From positions 3,348,001 to 3,412,000 of the forward strand of contig OZ251222.1 of the NCBI GenBank assembly GCA_965240325.2: a stretch of 64,000 nucleotides of DNA, read 5' to 3'. Below are positions 20,601-28,759 of the stretch, piece after piece (positions within the stretch are counted from its first letter, which is position 1; every line of letters begins with the position of its first letter). This DNA comes from Rebecca billardiae RCC1528 (taxonomy: Eukaryota; Haptophyta). Made by a program: the position numbers and the translations under genes. Under the pieces are notes generated by a model that had not been told where the DNA came from, made no database searches, and worked only from the letters and a program-made list of their open reading frames with translations.

Positions 20601-22264
20601 TGCACGCGTGCACGGGCGCGCGCGGCAACGTGGGCGGCGGCGCGGCGGCCGACGACGCCGACGAGGTCGACAGCGCGCTGCTCGCCGCGCCGGTGCGCAC
20701 GGACGAGGCGTGCGCGGTCGAGCTGCGCGGCGGCGCGCTCAACGCCGCGCTGCTGCGCCTCGCCGCCACCGAGCGCGCGCCCCTCGTCGCGCACTCGCTG
20801 CTGCAGCTGCTCGCGCGATGCGCGCCGCTGCTGTGCGCAGCCGGCGCGGACGTGGCGGCCGGCGCGCCGCGCGCACAGCTGCTACTCACGCTGCGCGCGT
20901 GCAGCACGCGCTGGCTCGGCGACTCGCGCGACAGCGCGGCGCACGCGCCCGCCCTCCTGCTCGGCGCGCACCTGCACGAGGCGGCCGCGCACGCCGAGCC
21001 GACGGCAGCGACGGGGGCGGGGCCCTCGCGCGGAGGCGCGGCGACGGGCGCGGCGGCGGGCGCGGCAGCGGGCGTGGGCGCAGAGGCGGAGGCGTGGCTC
21101 GTGCACGTGCGCCGATGCGCGCACCCGGCACAGCCACTCCGGCTGCGCACTGCGGCGCACGCGTGCCTGCTCCACGCGCCCTCGCTGCTGCGCGCGCCGG
21201 CCGCGGCCGACGGCGGCGCGTCCGGCTCGCAGCCCGCCGTGCGCCTCAGCCTGAGCGCTCGGCTCTGGCTGGTGGCGGTGGCGGGCGCGCAGGACGACGA
21301 CCAGATTGTGCGCGAGATCGCGACGCGATCGCTCAGCGCGGCCCTGCACGGCGCGGGCGAGCATGCGCCGCCCGCCGCCGCCGCCGAGCCCCCTGCGGCG
21401 ATGCCTCTCGTCACGCAGCGCGCGCTGCACCGCCTGTGCGCTGCTCTCGCGCCCACGCGCGCCGGGCTCGCCGCGCTCACGCACGCGCTCGTCGCGGGCC
21501 CGGCGTCCGCGGCGTGCGGCGAGGGTGCAGAGCGCACGGTAGGCGCGGAGGCGCCCGCGGCCGTCGATGAGCTGGCGCGCGCGGTCGCGGCCATCCGCGC
21601 CTGCCTCGCCGAGGTCACGGCGGCGGTGCGCACGCTCGACGGCGCGCGCGCGGCGACGGAGGCGGAGGCGGAGGAGATGGGCGAGGCCGACGGCAGCGCC
21701 GAGCCGTTCGAGCTCTTCGAGCGCGAGGATGCCAACCTCTTCGTCGACGCGCTGTGGCACGCGCAGCTGTGCGCGTGCGCGCTGCAGGGGCAGCTGCGCA
21801 GCGCGCGCGCGCTCGTCGGCGCGGCCGCTCGCGAGGGCGCGCGCGAGCTGGCAGCCGCTGTGCGCGAGGGCGTGGGGTGTGTGCTGCTCGAGCTCGCGCA
21901 CGCCGACGCGGGGCTCGTCGCGCGCGCCGGGTGGGACCCCGCCGTCCTCTCGCCGCTGTGCCGCGCGCTGCTCGCGCTGCACGCGCTGGCACCTCTGCTG
22001 CCCCGCGCTGAGCTGCGCATACCTCTGCCCCCGGCCGCGGAGGGCGGGCGGGACGCGGCATCGATCGCCGCCGCGCTGACCCAGCCGACGCTCAGCCGGC
22101 TCCTCGAGCCGCTGGTACGGGCTGGTGGCATCCACGCCGCCGCTCCCGACGAGCAGCCGCCCCTGGACGGTGGCGGTGGCGATGGAGTGGCGCACGGCCC
22201 GAGTGAGGCATCGTACTTGTCGGCGGAGGCGCTGGCTGACGCGGTGGCACTTGTTGGCTGGTAG
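14693..22264 (+). CDS. THADA/Trm732-like armadillo-repeat protein (DUF2428)
   Basis: A single open frame of 2,523 residues from the ATG at 14693; the frame is open upstream to 14492 but that part looks like promoter sequence. The diagnostic DUF2428 core is near residues 1349-1408: A-I-E-K-A-S-V-G-F-T, then L-P-A-E-W-L, then R-R-S-A-G-L-P-F. A second family block, with W-D-V-R-N-G-G-T-Q-L, lies near 1505-1550. In yeast, Trm732 partners Trm7 to 2'-O-methylate position 32 of tRNA; human THADA is the orthologue (about 1,950 residues). The rest is Ala/Leu/Arg-rich helical repeat, enlarged by low-complexity inserts, including a His/Asp/Glu-rich run (nt 19060-19134) and a His-Ala run (nt 20316-20352). 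Small in-frame introns cannot be excluded. Family assignment is firm; the exact role here is inferred. Confidence 0.85.
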   Translation: MPRDVRLPGKPKRKAPQLVAIPAEFAASLAALEESPVVSTARSLVEARSLELQANALRRLVGTLARAEQRSTDELVEVARALAGLIFVPQPPAFHTHLLGALGCVREPRASAAVREVLRARLETVLLAHDTLAPEGWPLRGCLRVEYMPGWLDSVLHTPACCELLVPSAPRLLGILARTAREMAAALGVRAPGAGARGEDAARRPVAIDVLRVPPLTDLFKQCTIVLRQALPPPPAADADGPLRAALGTLLSAALPVLEASELPADARRGAAMVAAMCATISRSAHDGARELAALLRAARARAPPAGGAPVDPSEVLLLRLSAACAPLSLLLTPCAGAAGGAGCEARAPLLFATLLPRLCLALGGKPDTPSRMNALEGLVSALEHARAALRLPSVRRAHAAAVREACDAVMEAAWMQWEGSANALAALFNAAFRAALALRSSSELLERAPAGAMSAPLAAVIARARTLDWTRAAKLRALQCALPLLSLAQLRAAWPELPSELFHAVAVTQVRGMAREALDSLLSAGKAHARARAALSVARAPGGAPTCRLRVCAVPAADDAAELLAAWLVPPLARTAASPDEAVREGVGTYVLPTLLGELPWMLPRLLEAATAGLGAERGAAGGGDAAGAAAAPSGATLCSVILLLRAARAHGLATLGMDGDAGGGGDAAGGGDERGGVREWRRSDSGGESARAVQLVGAGSAVPPSLLHAAACAADDGLALDTLELACCSRSYTEPVSALELALARAALSVQLCGHAGRRARDRCTASLRRLLARCFSCTYLSAGTRRHLAEASALRARAGPVGAELPARCVTAEARARAAERIAPFLAWLGSTLGASLYPGAPSARLIMALELSAELVEGWAFPAHAPPVSDARESAGTLAARAAAAGKPAAAAVREAALPPGARARVPGRGGAPAAAADAPDGGGAHGGAETPWPPSLAFGHLRAPLVPEATVRALVSLLIGDWHTVRRSASLLLLKLPTPLPGLEARAAVHAEAARALALAAAPRVRESAAGAALVQLLFAKYSLGLGWRIRPEATSAAAAPAGAADAAESSTAAEPTAASGAAADEASIADAAVAHVEALVCALAARMRAFPISAARPTPHAALHGTLEALGLALGALAQPEHGGVLWRSRPRARLRAALAEMAALCAQATHAVLAIISDPSPEGFRAVDPGAGAAAAAAAHAHEPSAPPGAGGAAGAAGPAPVAVWDMGGGSVPDLWRSEEADAPGVGGGAGGAGGAALARSGKLLVVLCWLTMKEVSASLAALAALVVSDTRRALERAGVQPGEQGGEEAEEAEEGAEGADADAGAECVGALDAARRPLMPSAQLARCGWLLVRLLLTTRHSGAIEKASVGFTAMCAALLEARSPRLRGLPAEWLGALLRGARAGGLTVLRRSAGLPFAMLSVLHADASARAGSSVAKAGSASLLHGTAQELLRMASAPDDGAPAEDAGEHAHAHEHEHAHDHDHADADADDDARSGRGAERGSAWVSRVHALNLLRHLFADRCFVAPMAPLIGHAFALAFDALGSRRWDVRNGGTQLIAALLARAVRQRRVRADEAVCNGISARELFARAPSLHVRLLHVLRARAPLPRTAAAHAGAHAAPPPPRAVDTSLYAALLLLSRLTPPPLHELVQAEAAARADGGGAGLANAEPPPADDGAEHAAAGGAAEGAAPQFPLAPLTPHVVAACVLQPSFRGREVAARALPPLLSASELLAHAVRLSAAMPACARDEARCAHNAWHGRWLQLRSLLGAARVAAPAAASALVCRRVLAQLIVLGGGTPAHGAPAHRLHALSPRSACAMTRALAAAVLSAALTGAGVLPSDWRAFAAAGGAAAAERAEEDGGAYSRALCRALLALLAPYGSLDAAEAHAHAHAHAEAHASVSAAESRAAARALLLQGSRALGGCEALAAALELRAALLLRAGAADRPLDIAPPPAARPADVALAAMLSSPIDDVRVRALALLHACTGARGNVGGGAAADDADEVDSALLAAPVRTDEACAVELRGGALNAALLRLAATERAPLVAHSLLQLLARCAPLLCAAGADVAAGAPRAQLLLTLRACSTRWLGDSRDSAAHAPALLLGAHLHEAAAHAEPTAATGAGPSRGGAATGAAAGAAAGVGAEAEAWLVHVRRCAHPAQPLRLRTAAHACLLHAPSLLRAPAAADGGASGSQPAVRLSLSARLWLVAVAGAQDDDQIVREIATRSLSAALHGAGEHAPPAAAAEPPAAMPLVTQRALHRLCAALAPTRAGLAALTHALVAGPASAACGEGAERTVGAEAPAAVDELARAVAAIRACLAEVTAAVRTLDGARAATEAEAEEMGEADGSAEPFELFEREDANLFVDALWHAQLCACALQGQLRSARALVGAAAREGARELAAAVREGVGCVLLELAHADAGLVARAGWDPAVLSPLCRALLALHALAPLLPRAELRIPLPPAAEGGRDAASIAAALTQPTLSRLLEPLVRAGGIHAAAPDEQPPLDGGGGDGVAHGPSEASYLSAEALADAVALVGW

Positions 22265-22719
22265 TGATGGACGACATCATTGACGCTGCAGCACACCGTA
22301 GTCGTGGTTGATGATGATGCCGATGATGACGATCTAATATGAATTGCATGTATGCTGGCGCGACGATGTCCTGCTACTAGCACGGTCTACTCAGGCTGGC
22401 GAGCGTGCTTGGCGCTGATGAGTGCGACTGGCCGACTGCGCTGATGTCGATGATGAGTGATGACGCGATAGATGCGCTATACTGGCATGATGTCGTGTGA
22501 CAGTAGTGAACATGCACTGATGATGCTACAGTAGTGACAACGAGTGACATCAACGACTGCCGCTGACATATATATAGTTATCGATGCTGACGACGAAGAT
22601 CGTCATATCATGACATCAAGCGATGCGTGATGATGATGACGTCGTCACACGCGCGACAATATGATGACGACTACGATCCGGTCACGATTCAAGAGCATCA
22701 GCATCGTAGTCGCCGCCGG
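22265..22719. other. Convergent intergenic spacer with GATGAT runs
   Basis: Non-coding spacer between two 3' ends, rich in GATGATG-type triplet repeats and containing a short TATATATA tract near 22567. It probably holds both polyadenylation regions; no clear signal was identified. Confidence 0.6.
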
Positions 22720-24840
22720 CTACTGCGTGAAGTAGTCTTCCACGCGCCCGCCTTTCTCCAGCGGCAGTGTGCTCAGGTTGGCGCATGGCTCGTACGCCTT
22801 CAGCTCGCCTCCGGTGCCGATCCGGTCCTTGCGCCGGAGCTTGAGCGGGAGCACAAGCGGAACACCGCGGCGCGCGCCAGGCTTCGACGCCGCGAGCTGC
22901 GAGCGCGACACGAGCTCGTCAAAGTCGCCGTGCAGGGCCGTGCACGCCACGGAGGGGCACGGCAGAAGGTGCGCCCGCGGGTCCCCCAGCGCGCCCGTGT
23001 CGAGCGGCGCCGGCTCGAACGCGGCGGCGCCCAGCGAGCGCAGGCAGGGCGCGTCACGCCGCAGCTGGCCGCTCGCTTGGAGTAGTCGGGCCGGCACAGC
23101 GGCGCGCGGCGTGCCCCTGACGACGCGCGGGGCGCGCCTGGCGCTCCTCGCGAGCCTGTGCGCGCGCGTGCCCGCCGCAGCCGCCCCCGCGCCCTCGCAC
23201 CGCTCCAGAAGCGCGCGTTGGCCGCCAGCGCGCACCGCGGCCGCAGCCCCCCGGGCGGCAGCAGTGGCTCGCCCGGGCGAGGGTGCGCCCAGCTCGATCG
23301 GAGCGTCGCCAAGAAGAATCCCGTCGCCGCCCGCCGTGCCCCAGAACGCGTCCTCGCGGTACCACCCGCGCCGCAGGTACCCCGTGCCCGGGAGGGGGCC
23401 GAGCACGACGTTGAGCACCGGCCGGGTGCGCAGCTCGTCCCGGCCGGCCAGCAGCTCGGCCGTCATCGGGCAGTACCAGCGCAGCAACGAGCCGACGTCA
23501 CGCGCGCGCTGGGCGGCGAAGCGGGAAGCGTCGGCCGCGAGCCCACGCGCTCCGCCGGAGAGTCGGCAGACGTGCTGTGGGCGCAGGAGCGCGCCGTGTC
23601 CGGCGGCCAAGTCTCGCTCGAGCGCGACGAGCAGGCACGACGGCGGACGGTCGGCACGGGCGGGATGGGCGCGCGCCCCCTCCGGGCATGCGCCTGAGAG
23701 CTGCTCCGCACACGCGCAGTGCGCCTGCAGGTGCGCGAGGCCTGGCCATGGCTGCCGGTTGGAGACGGAGCGCCCGTACCCCCACGCGTTGGTGATGGCG
23801 AGATTCCACCAGAACGCGAGCGACGACTCGGCTCGTGCGAGCTCCAAGGACGCACCTGTGGGCGCTCGGCCGGCAGCGCGCGCGCCTGTGCGCGCGTGGG
23901 CCTCTCGCGCGGCCGCGGCCGCGCGGACACCTTGCAGCGCGAGCTCGAACGGACGCGCGATGTCAGCCTCGTACGCGCCCGCAGAGGTGAGCAGCAGGAA
24001 GTCGCCCTGCGCGCGCGTCTCCATGGTGAGCACGAGGTGGCGGCCCAGGGCGCACCCATCGCGCAAGGAAGTGCCATTGGCCGCGGCATCCACACCCACA
24101 CCTCCGGCAGGGGAAGCAGTGCTGCCGGCGCGCGGCCGTCCGCCCGAGGCGTACGCGGCGTGGAGGTGGGCTTGGAGCCTGGCCACGTCAAAAGGCTCTT
24201 CGAGGAGTATGTCCGGGCGCAAGCGTATGACGAGCGCATCCTCAGCCACCGCCACGCCGGCCACGGCGGCAGCCCATCTCGCGACCGCCCACACCGCATG
24301 CCAGCCGAATGCCAACGCATCCGGGTAGCGATCCAGCGTGCCGGTGCGGCGCACGACGGCATACGCGAGCAGGGGACCGAACCGCGTGTGCCGAAGCACG
24401 TCGCGCGCGCGGAGCTCCCGCGCGCCCGAAGGCGGGACCACGCCATCGCGCAGCGCGGTCGCCTCGTACGCGCGCACATCGAGGGCGGTCGAGGAGAGCT
24501 CATCGGAGGTGCACGCGGCGACAGCGTAGCATCCCTTCGCGGCGCGCTCGGCGGCCGCGTGTAAGCGGTACTGCGTCTGTGTGAAGCCGCGCATCTGGCC
24601 CGGGAGGAGGAAGAGCACACGGGGCCAGCCACTGCAGGCTGTCGCGCTCGCGGCCGATAGGTCTGCCCAGCCACCGGGGGAGGCGTGCAGGACCGTTGCA
24701 TTGCCGTGCGGGCTACCCCACACGCCCTCGATCTGACCGCGCAGCTGTGCGTCGATCGTCCGCGTCCCACTCCCTCCCGCCAGCTGCCCGTGCAGCACGG
24801 CATATGATAGCAACGCGATGGCGACCAGGTCGCACGCCAT
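22720..24840 (-). CDS. Type II membrane protein, glycosyltransferase-like, uncharacterised
   Basis: 706 residues from the ATG at 24840 (an earlier in-frame ATG lies 13 codons upstream). A single hydrophobic segment near residues 4-18 (L-V-A-I-A-L-L-S-Y-A-V-L) looks like a signal anchor, so the bulk would face the secretory lumen. Further in are a Leu-Leu-Pro-Gly-Gln stretch and, near residue 205, R-L-R-P-D-I-L-L-E; an Arg-Pro-Asp strand of this type is common in uncharacterised Golgi glycan-modifying proteins. An N-G-T sequon lies near residue 255. The stretch around nt 23050-23290 is Ala/Arg-rich and could hide an intron. The glycosyltransferase role is inferred from topology and one motif only; no specific family was recognised. 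The gene is divergent from the four-helix protein at 25105. Confidence 0.55.
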   Translation of the reverse strand: MACDLVAIALLSYAVLHGQLAGGSGTRTIDAQLRGQIEGVWGSPHGNATVLHASPGGWADLSAASATACSGWPRVLFLLPGQMRGFTQTQYRLHAAAERAAKGCYAVAACTSDELSSTALDVRAYEATALRDGVVPPSGARELRARDVLRHTRFGPLLAYAVVRRTGTLDRYPDALAFGWHAVWAVARWAAAVAGVAVAEDALVIRLRPDILLEEPFDVARLQAHLHAAYASGGRPRAGSTASPAGGVGVDAAANGTSLRDGCALGRHLVLTMETRAQGDFLLLTSAGAYEADIARPFELALQGVRAAAAAREAHARTGARAAGRAPTGASLELARAESSLAFWWNLAITNAWGYGRSVSNRQPWPGLAHLQAHCACAEQLSGACPEGARAHPARADRPPSCLLVALERDLAAGHGALLRPQHVCRLSGGARGLAADASRFAAQRARDVGSLLRWYCPMTAELLAGRDELRTRPVLNVVLGPLPGTGYLRRGWYREDAFWGTAGGDGILLGDAPIELGAPSPGRATAAARGAAAAVRAGGQRALLERCEGAGAAAAGTRAHRLARSARRAPRVVRGTPRAAVPARLLQASGQLRRDAPCLRSLGAAAFEPAPLDTGALGDPRAHLLPCPSVACTALHGDFDELVSRSQLAASKPGARRGVPLVLPLKLRRKDRIGTGGELKAYEPCANLSTLPLEKGGRVEDYFTQ

Positions 24841-25104
24841 CGCTGCTTTTCCTTCACCCACCGGCCGGCCGGCCTCCATCAGCCTCGATCCCGCAGGAGC
24901 CCGCAGCCGTCCGAGCGCCCACGGCTGGCGACGAGCATGGCGCCGGCCCTCCCAACATCCCGAGGCGGGCAAGGCCGCTTCTCGCGTCGAGGGATGAAGT
25001 TGCCATGGACAAAGAGTGAGGCGAAGGCAGGCACGAGCACGCGCTTCCCGTCGTTGGCCTCCCGACTTCCAGGCAGGCGCAAGCGACCGGTTGGCGGTGG
25101 AAGC

Positions 25105-25947
25105 ATGAGCGGTGGCGCAGGTGGCTCAGAGCTTGCGATCTCTGCAAAGAAGCACTCGCTGGGAATTCTTCTCGTCGTGATTTGTCTCGTTGATGGCATC
25201 AGTGGCTTCATCTTCGTCATCTTGGCTGCCAGCCTGTGGGTGGCAGCTGCATCGCCTGATGACTTGGACGGCCCTGTCAACTCCTCGGCCTCCTCGGCCG
25301 ACGACGGCTTTGACAATGATGAGGGCCAAGAGCGGGGCGAGGACGCGCTCTTCGCCGATGGAGTGTCGTCAGGCGAGGCCGGTGCGCTTGGGCTCGTGCT
25401 CTTCGTTCTCGGCGCATTCATGCTCGCCATCGCCACCATCACCGCCTCGGCGGCGCGCGGGACCGGGACGCGTACGCGGTGCGAGAGGCTGAGCTCGATG
25501 GCGCTCACGTCGTCTGCGTGGCTCACGCTGCCCCGCGCAACGGCACTGCTGGTGCTGTGCTTCTACGCGCTCGTTCGAGCGCCGAACGCCAGCGCGCTCC
25601 TTTGCCGGCACAGCGACGCTGTGCTCCGCGGCTGCACATCGAGCCCCCGGCTCGTGGGCAGCCTGTTCGCCCTCACGCTCGCTGCCGTCCAACTGTGCGA
25701 GCTGTGCGCTGTGCGCGCATTCAACGCGGCCGTGCGCGCAAGTGCGGAGCGCTATGCGCAGATGACCGAGATGGAGAGCATCACCGATCGTATTGCGCGT
25801 GAGGAGAGGCGAGCCAACATCTCCTCGAAGCACAACGCCCTTCGTGAGAAGTACCGCGCGCGCGGCTGGATTCCGAGTGACGGCGCAGACGCCGGTGGAG
25901 CTGCTCATGCTGGCGGCACGACAGCAGCAGCGGCGACAAGGGCCTGA
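25105..25947 (+). CDS. Four-helix membrane protein, tetraspanin-like topology
   Basis: 280 residues from the ATG at 25105; an in-frame ATG at 24994 would add 37 mostly basic residues. Four hydrophobic helices are visible: about residues 20-45 (I-L-L-V-V-I-C-L-V-D), 93-116 (L-G-L-V-L-F-V-L-G-A-F), 133-158 and 183-207. An acidic loop with many Asp/Glu and an N-S-S sequon joins the first two, and the C-terminus is basic and charged, then Ala/Gly-rich. The size and 4-TM layout recall tetraspanins, but the Cys-Cys-Gly loop signature is not present, so no family is assigned. It ends 213 bp from the convergent stop of the kinase gene. Confidence 0.6.
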   Translation: MSGGAGGSELAISAKKHSLGILLVVICLVDGISGFIFVILAASLWVAAASPDDLDGPVNSSASSADDGFDNDEGQERGEDALFADGVSSGEAGALGLVLFVLGAFMLAIATITASAARGTGTRTRCERLSSMALTSSAWLTLPRATALLVLCFYALVRAPNASALLCRHSDAVLRGCTSSPRLVGSLFALTLAAVQLCELCAVRAFNAAVRASAERYAQMTEMESITDRIAREERRANISSKHNALREKYRARGWIPSDGADAGGAAHAGGTTAAAATRA

Positions 25948-26160
25948 CTGAGACTCGCCGCGCAGGCGCGCACACGCACGTTCGTCGTACCGTACGATGA
26001 CTCATCATCATCAGCGCCGAACAGTGCTGACGATGATCCGGACGCACCGCCATATATATATATCTGGCGGCTGAGAAGTGAGACGATGAGTGAGCTAGCG
26101 AGGCAGACTTATTAGCAGTTATTCGCGTGGCCCAGTCACTGTCGTCTGTCAGACTTTGCC

Positions 26161-28722
26161 TCACTCAAACTCGGACCACGAGAAGCCATCCGCCTCTGGC
26201 GCGAGGGAGAAGAAGACGTGGTCGCGGATGGGGTCCTCGGGGTCGATGCCAAGCCGCTCGTCCTTGGCGACGGCGACGAGCTGCGCGACAAACAGCTTGA
26301 GGTCCATCGACGCGTGCGCCATCTCCATCACACGCGCCGAGCGGTCGGGCCGGTCCCGGATCGCGGCGTACACGCTCTCGACGGTCGGGCCGTCGAAGAG
26401 GCGCTGTGTCGTGACGAGCTCGTAGATGACGCAGCCCAGCGCCCAGTACTCGGACGCGAACGAGTAGTCGCTCGCGGTGACCACCTCTGGCGCCATGTAG
26501 GGCGGTGTGCCCACGCGCGTCGCCTGCTCGGCCTGCTCGGTGCTCGAGTTGCGACGGACCGCCGCGCCCCCGCCCGAGCTGCCGCCGTCCTGCACGGCCT
26601 GGCCGACCGAGTCAAGCGCCGAGACGCCGACCGTGGTCCCGAGGCCCTGCGAGTTGGAGCTGCCCCGGCGCACGTAGAAGGACTTGGCCTTCGCGCCGGC
26701 CTTGGAGGGCGAGGACGGCAGGGCGGGCGAGCCCGGCGAGCCCGGCGAGCCGCCGCCTTCCGAGTCCTTCAGCTCGAGCGTGTTCGGCCGCTGCGCGAGG
26801 GAGACGGCGTTGGGCGTGGGGTCGATGGGCGCGGTGTCGCGCGTGGCGCCCTTGCGCACGCACAGCGCCCTGCGCATCGCGCCCGGGCTCTCGAAGGGCG
26901 GCAGCGGCCCCTCGGCGCCGTCCTCGGCCGCGCGCGCCTTGCTCGAGTCGGACGCGCGCCGCGGGGCGGCCGGCCGCAGCCGCGAGGTGGACATCGAGAC
27001 GCGGCGCTCCGCCTGGCGCTCGTCGGCGGCGGAGGGCGTGGGCACGGCGGGCGAGTCGGCGGCGGGCGCCGCGCCGCTTGCCTGCAGCGCCGCGGCGGCC
27101 GCCTCTCGCGCGAAGCAGCTCGGCCGCATCGTCGCAGAGTTGCTGCGCGAGCCTCGGTTGGACGCCGACACGGCGCGCGACTTGCGCCGCGCGCGCGCCT
27201 CCGCGCGGTAACGGTCGCGCACGGCGATAAGGGCGGAGCTGAGCGCGGCGCTCGCGCGGTCGAGCCTCGCGTCAGACAGCGGTGCAAAGAGGAAGTCCTG
27301 CACCAGGCCCTGCTCCAGCCAGCCCAGCACCGCGGAGAACGGCACGCTGGCCGCGGCGGCGCGCGGCTCGGCGACGAACGAGCCGCCGGCCTGCCGCTCC
27401 GCGTGCTCCGCGCGCTCCAGCCGCACCTGCAGCACCGCGGAGTCGACGGTGGCCGCGCGCAGCGGGCTGGGCGGCACGGCCGCCCGGGTGGGCATCAGCT
27501 GCGGCGAGCGCCCCGTCGCCGGCGAGTGCTGCTCCGCGCTGCGCGGCACGAGCACGACGATCGGCGAGTCCGCGTGGGAGAGGAGCCAGCGCACGGGCGG
27601 GGAGCGCTGCGGCCGCAGCGGGTCGAGGCCCGAGGAGGCGGCCGGGGAGCCGCCGACCCCGCCGCCGTTGGGCGCGAGGCGCAGCTCGTGCGGCTCGGCC
27701 AGCTCGCTCGCGTCGACCAGGATCACGTCTGCGATGATGCGCGTCATCGTCGGCCCGCTCGTGTGCAGCTCGTGCAGGTGGGACAGCGAGTTGTACGGGC
27801 TGACGACCACGCCGAGGTCGGTGAGCACGAGCGCCGTCTCTTGCGCGTTCGGGCTGACGAGGACGACGCGCATGATCGGCTGCGCGCTCGCCGAGTGCGG
27901 CCGCGCCAGCGTGCCCGACTTTGCGACCGAGTGCGTCCAGCGCGGGCCCATCACCTTCTGAAGCGTCGTGAGCGCACCAAACGCGCCCAGCTCGGGCACC
28001 GACGGGCGCCGCTGCGCGAGCGGCGAGGGCGCGTCGGCGCCGCCGGCGGCGTCGGCGCCGGCGGCCGCGGCGGGCAGCTGCATCGGCGGCGGCGGCGGCT
28101 CGCTGTTTGCGCGCTGCATCGGCGGCGAGGGCGGGTCGCCGTGCGCGCCCTCCTCCGCGAGCCCCTGCACAATCACCGAGAGCCCAAAGTCGACGATCTT
28201 GATCGTGTACTCGCCCACCAGGATGGCGTTCTCCGGCTTGATGTCGCGGTGCAGCACGCCCAGCGAGTGGATGCACTCGAGCGCGAGGACGAACTGCGCG
28301 GCGATCTTGCGCACCGTCGCCTCGGGCACGCGCACAAAGCGCGGCCGGTTGCACAGCTCGGAGAGAGGCACACCCTTCACGTACTCGAGGACGAGGTGGA
28401 TCGTGTCCGCCTCGGGCACGACCTGCAGCAGCCGCACGATCTGCTTGCCGCGCAGCGAGGCGAGGATCTTGAGCTCCGCCTGCACGTGCTCCATCTGCAG
28501 CGTCGACTTGCGCAGCGTCTTGATCGCCACGCGCTCGCCGGTCGTCATCGACGTGCCAAGCCGCACGCGCGAGAAGGCGCCGCGCCCAAGCGGCCGGCCG
28601 ATGATGTACTGCAGGTGCAGCGTGGTGGGCGCGCCGTCCGAGACGGAGAGCGAGTCCTGGCCGGTGCGGTGGTACGCGAACACCACCAGCACCGCCTCCG
28701 TCGCGACGGGCGCGCTCGCGCC

Positions 28723-28759
<37 letters not shown>

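Noticed and set aside
14870-22195. Many long minus-strand frames over the THADA-like gene
   Set aside because: Antisense shadows with Arg/Ala composition and no motifs; the plus frame has family signatures.
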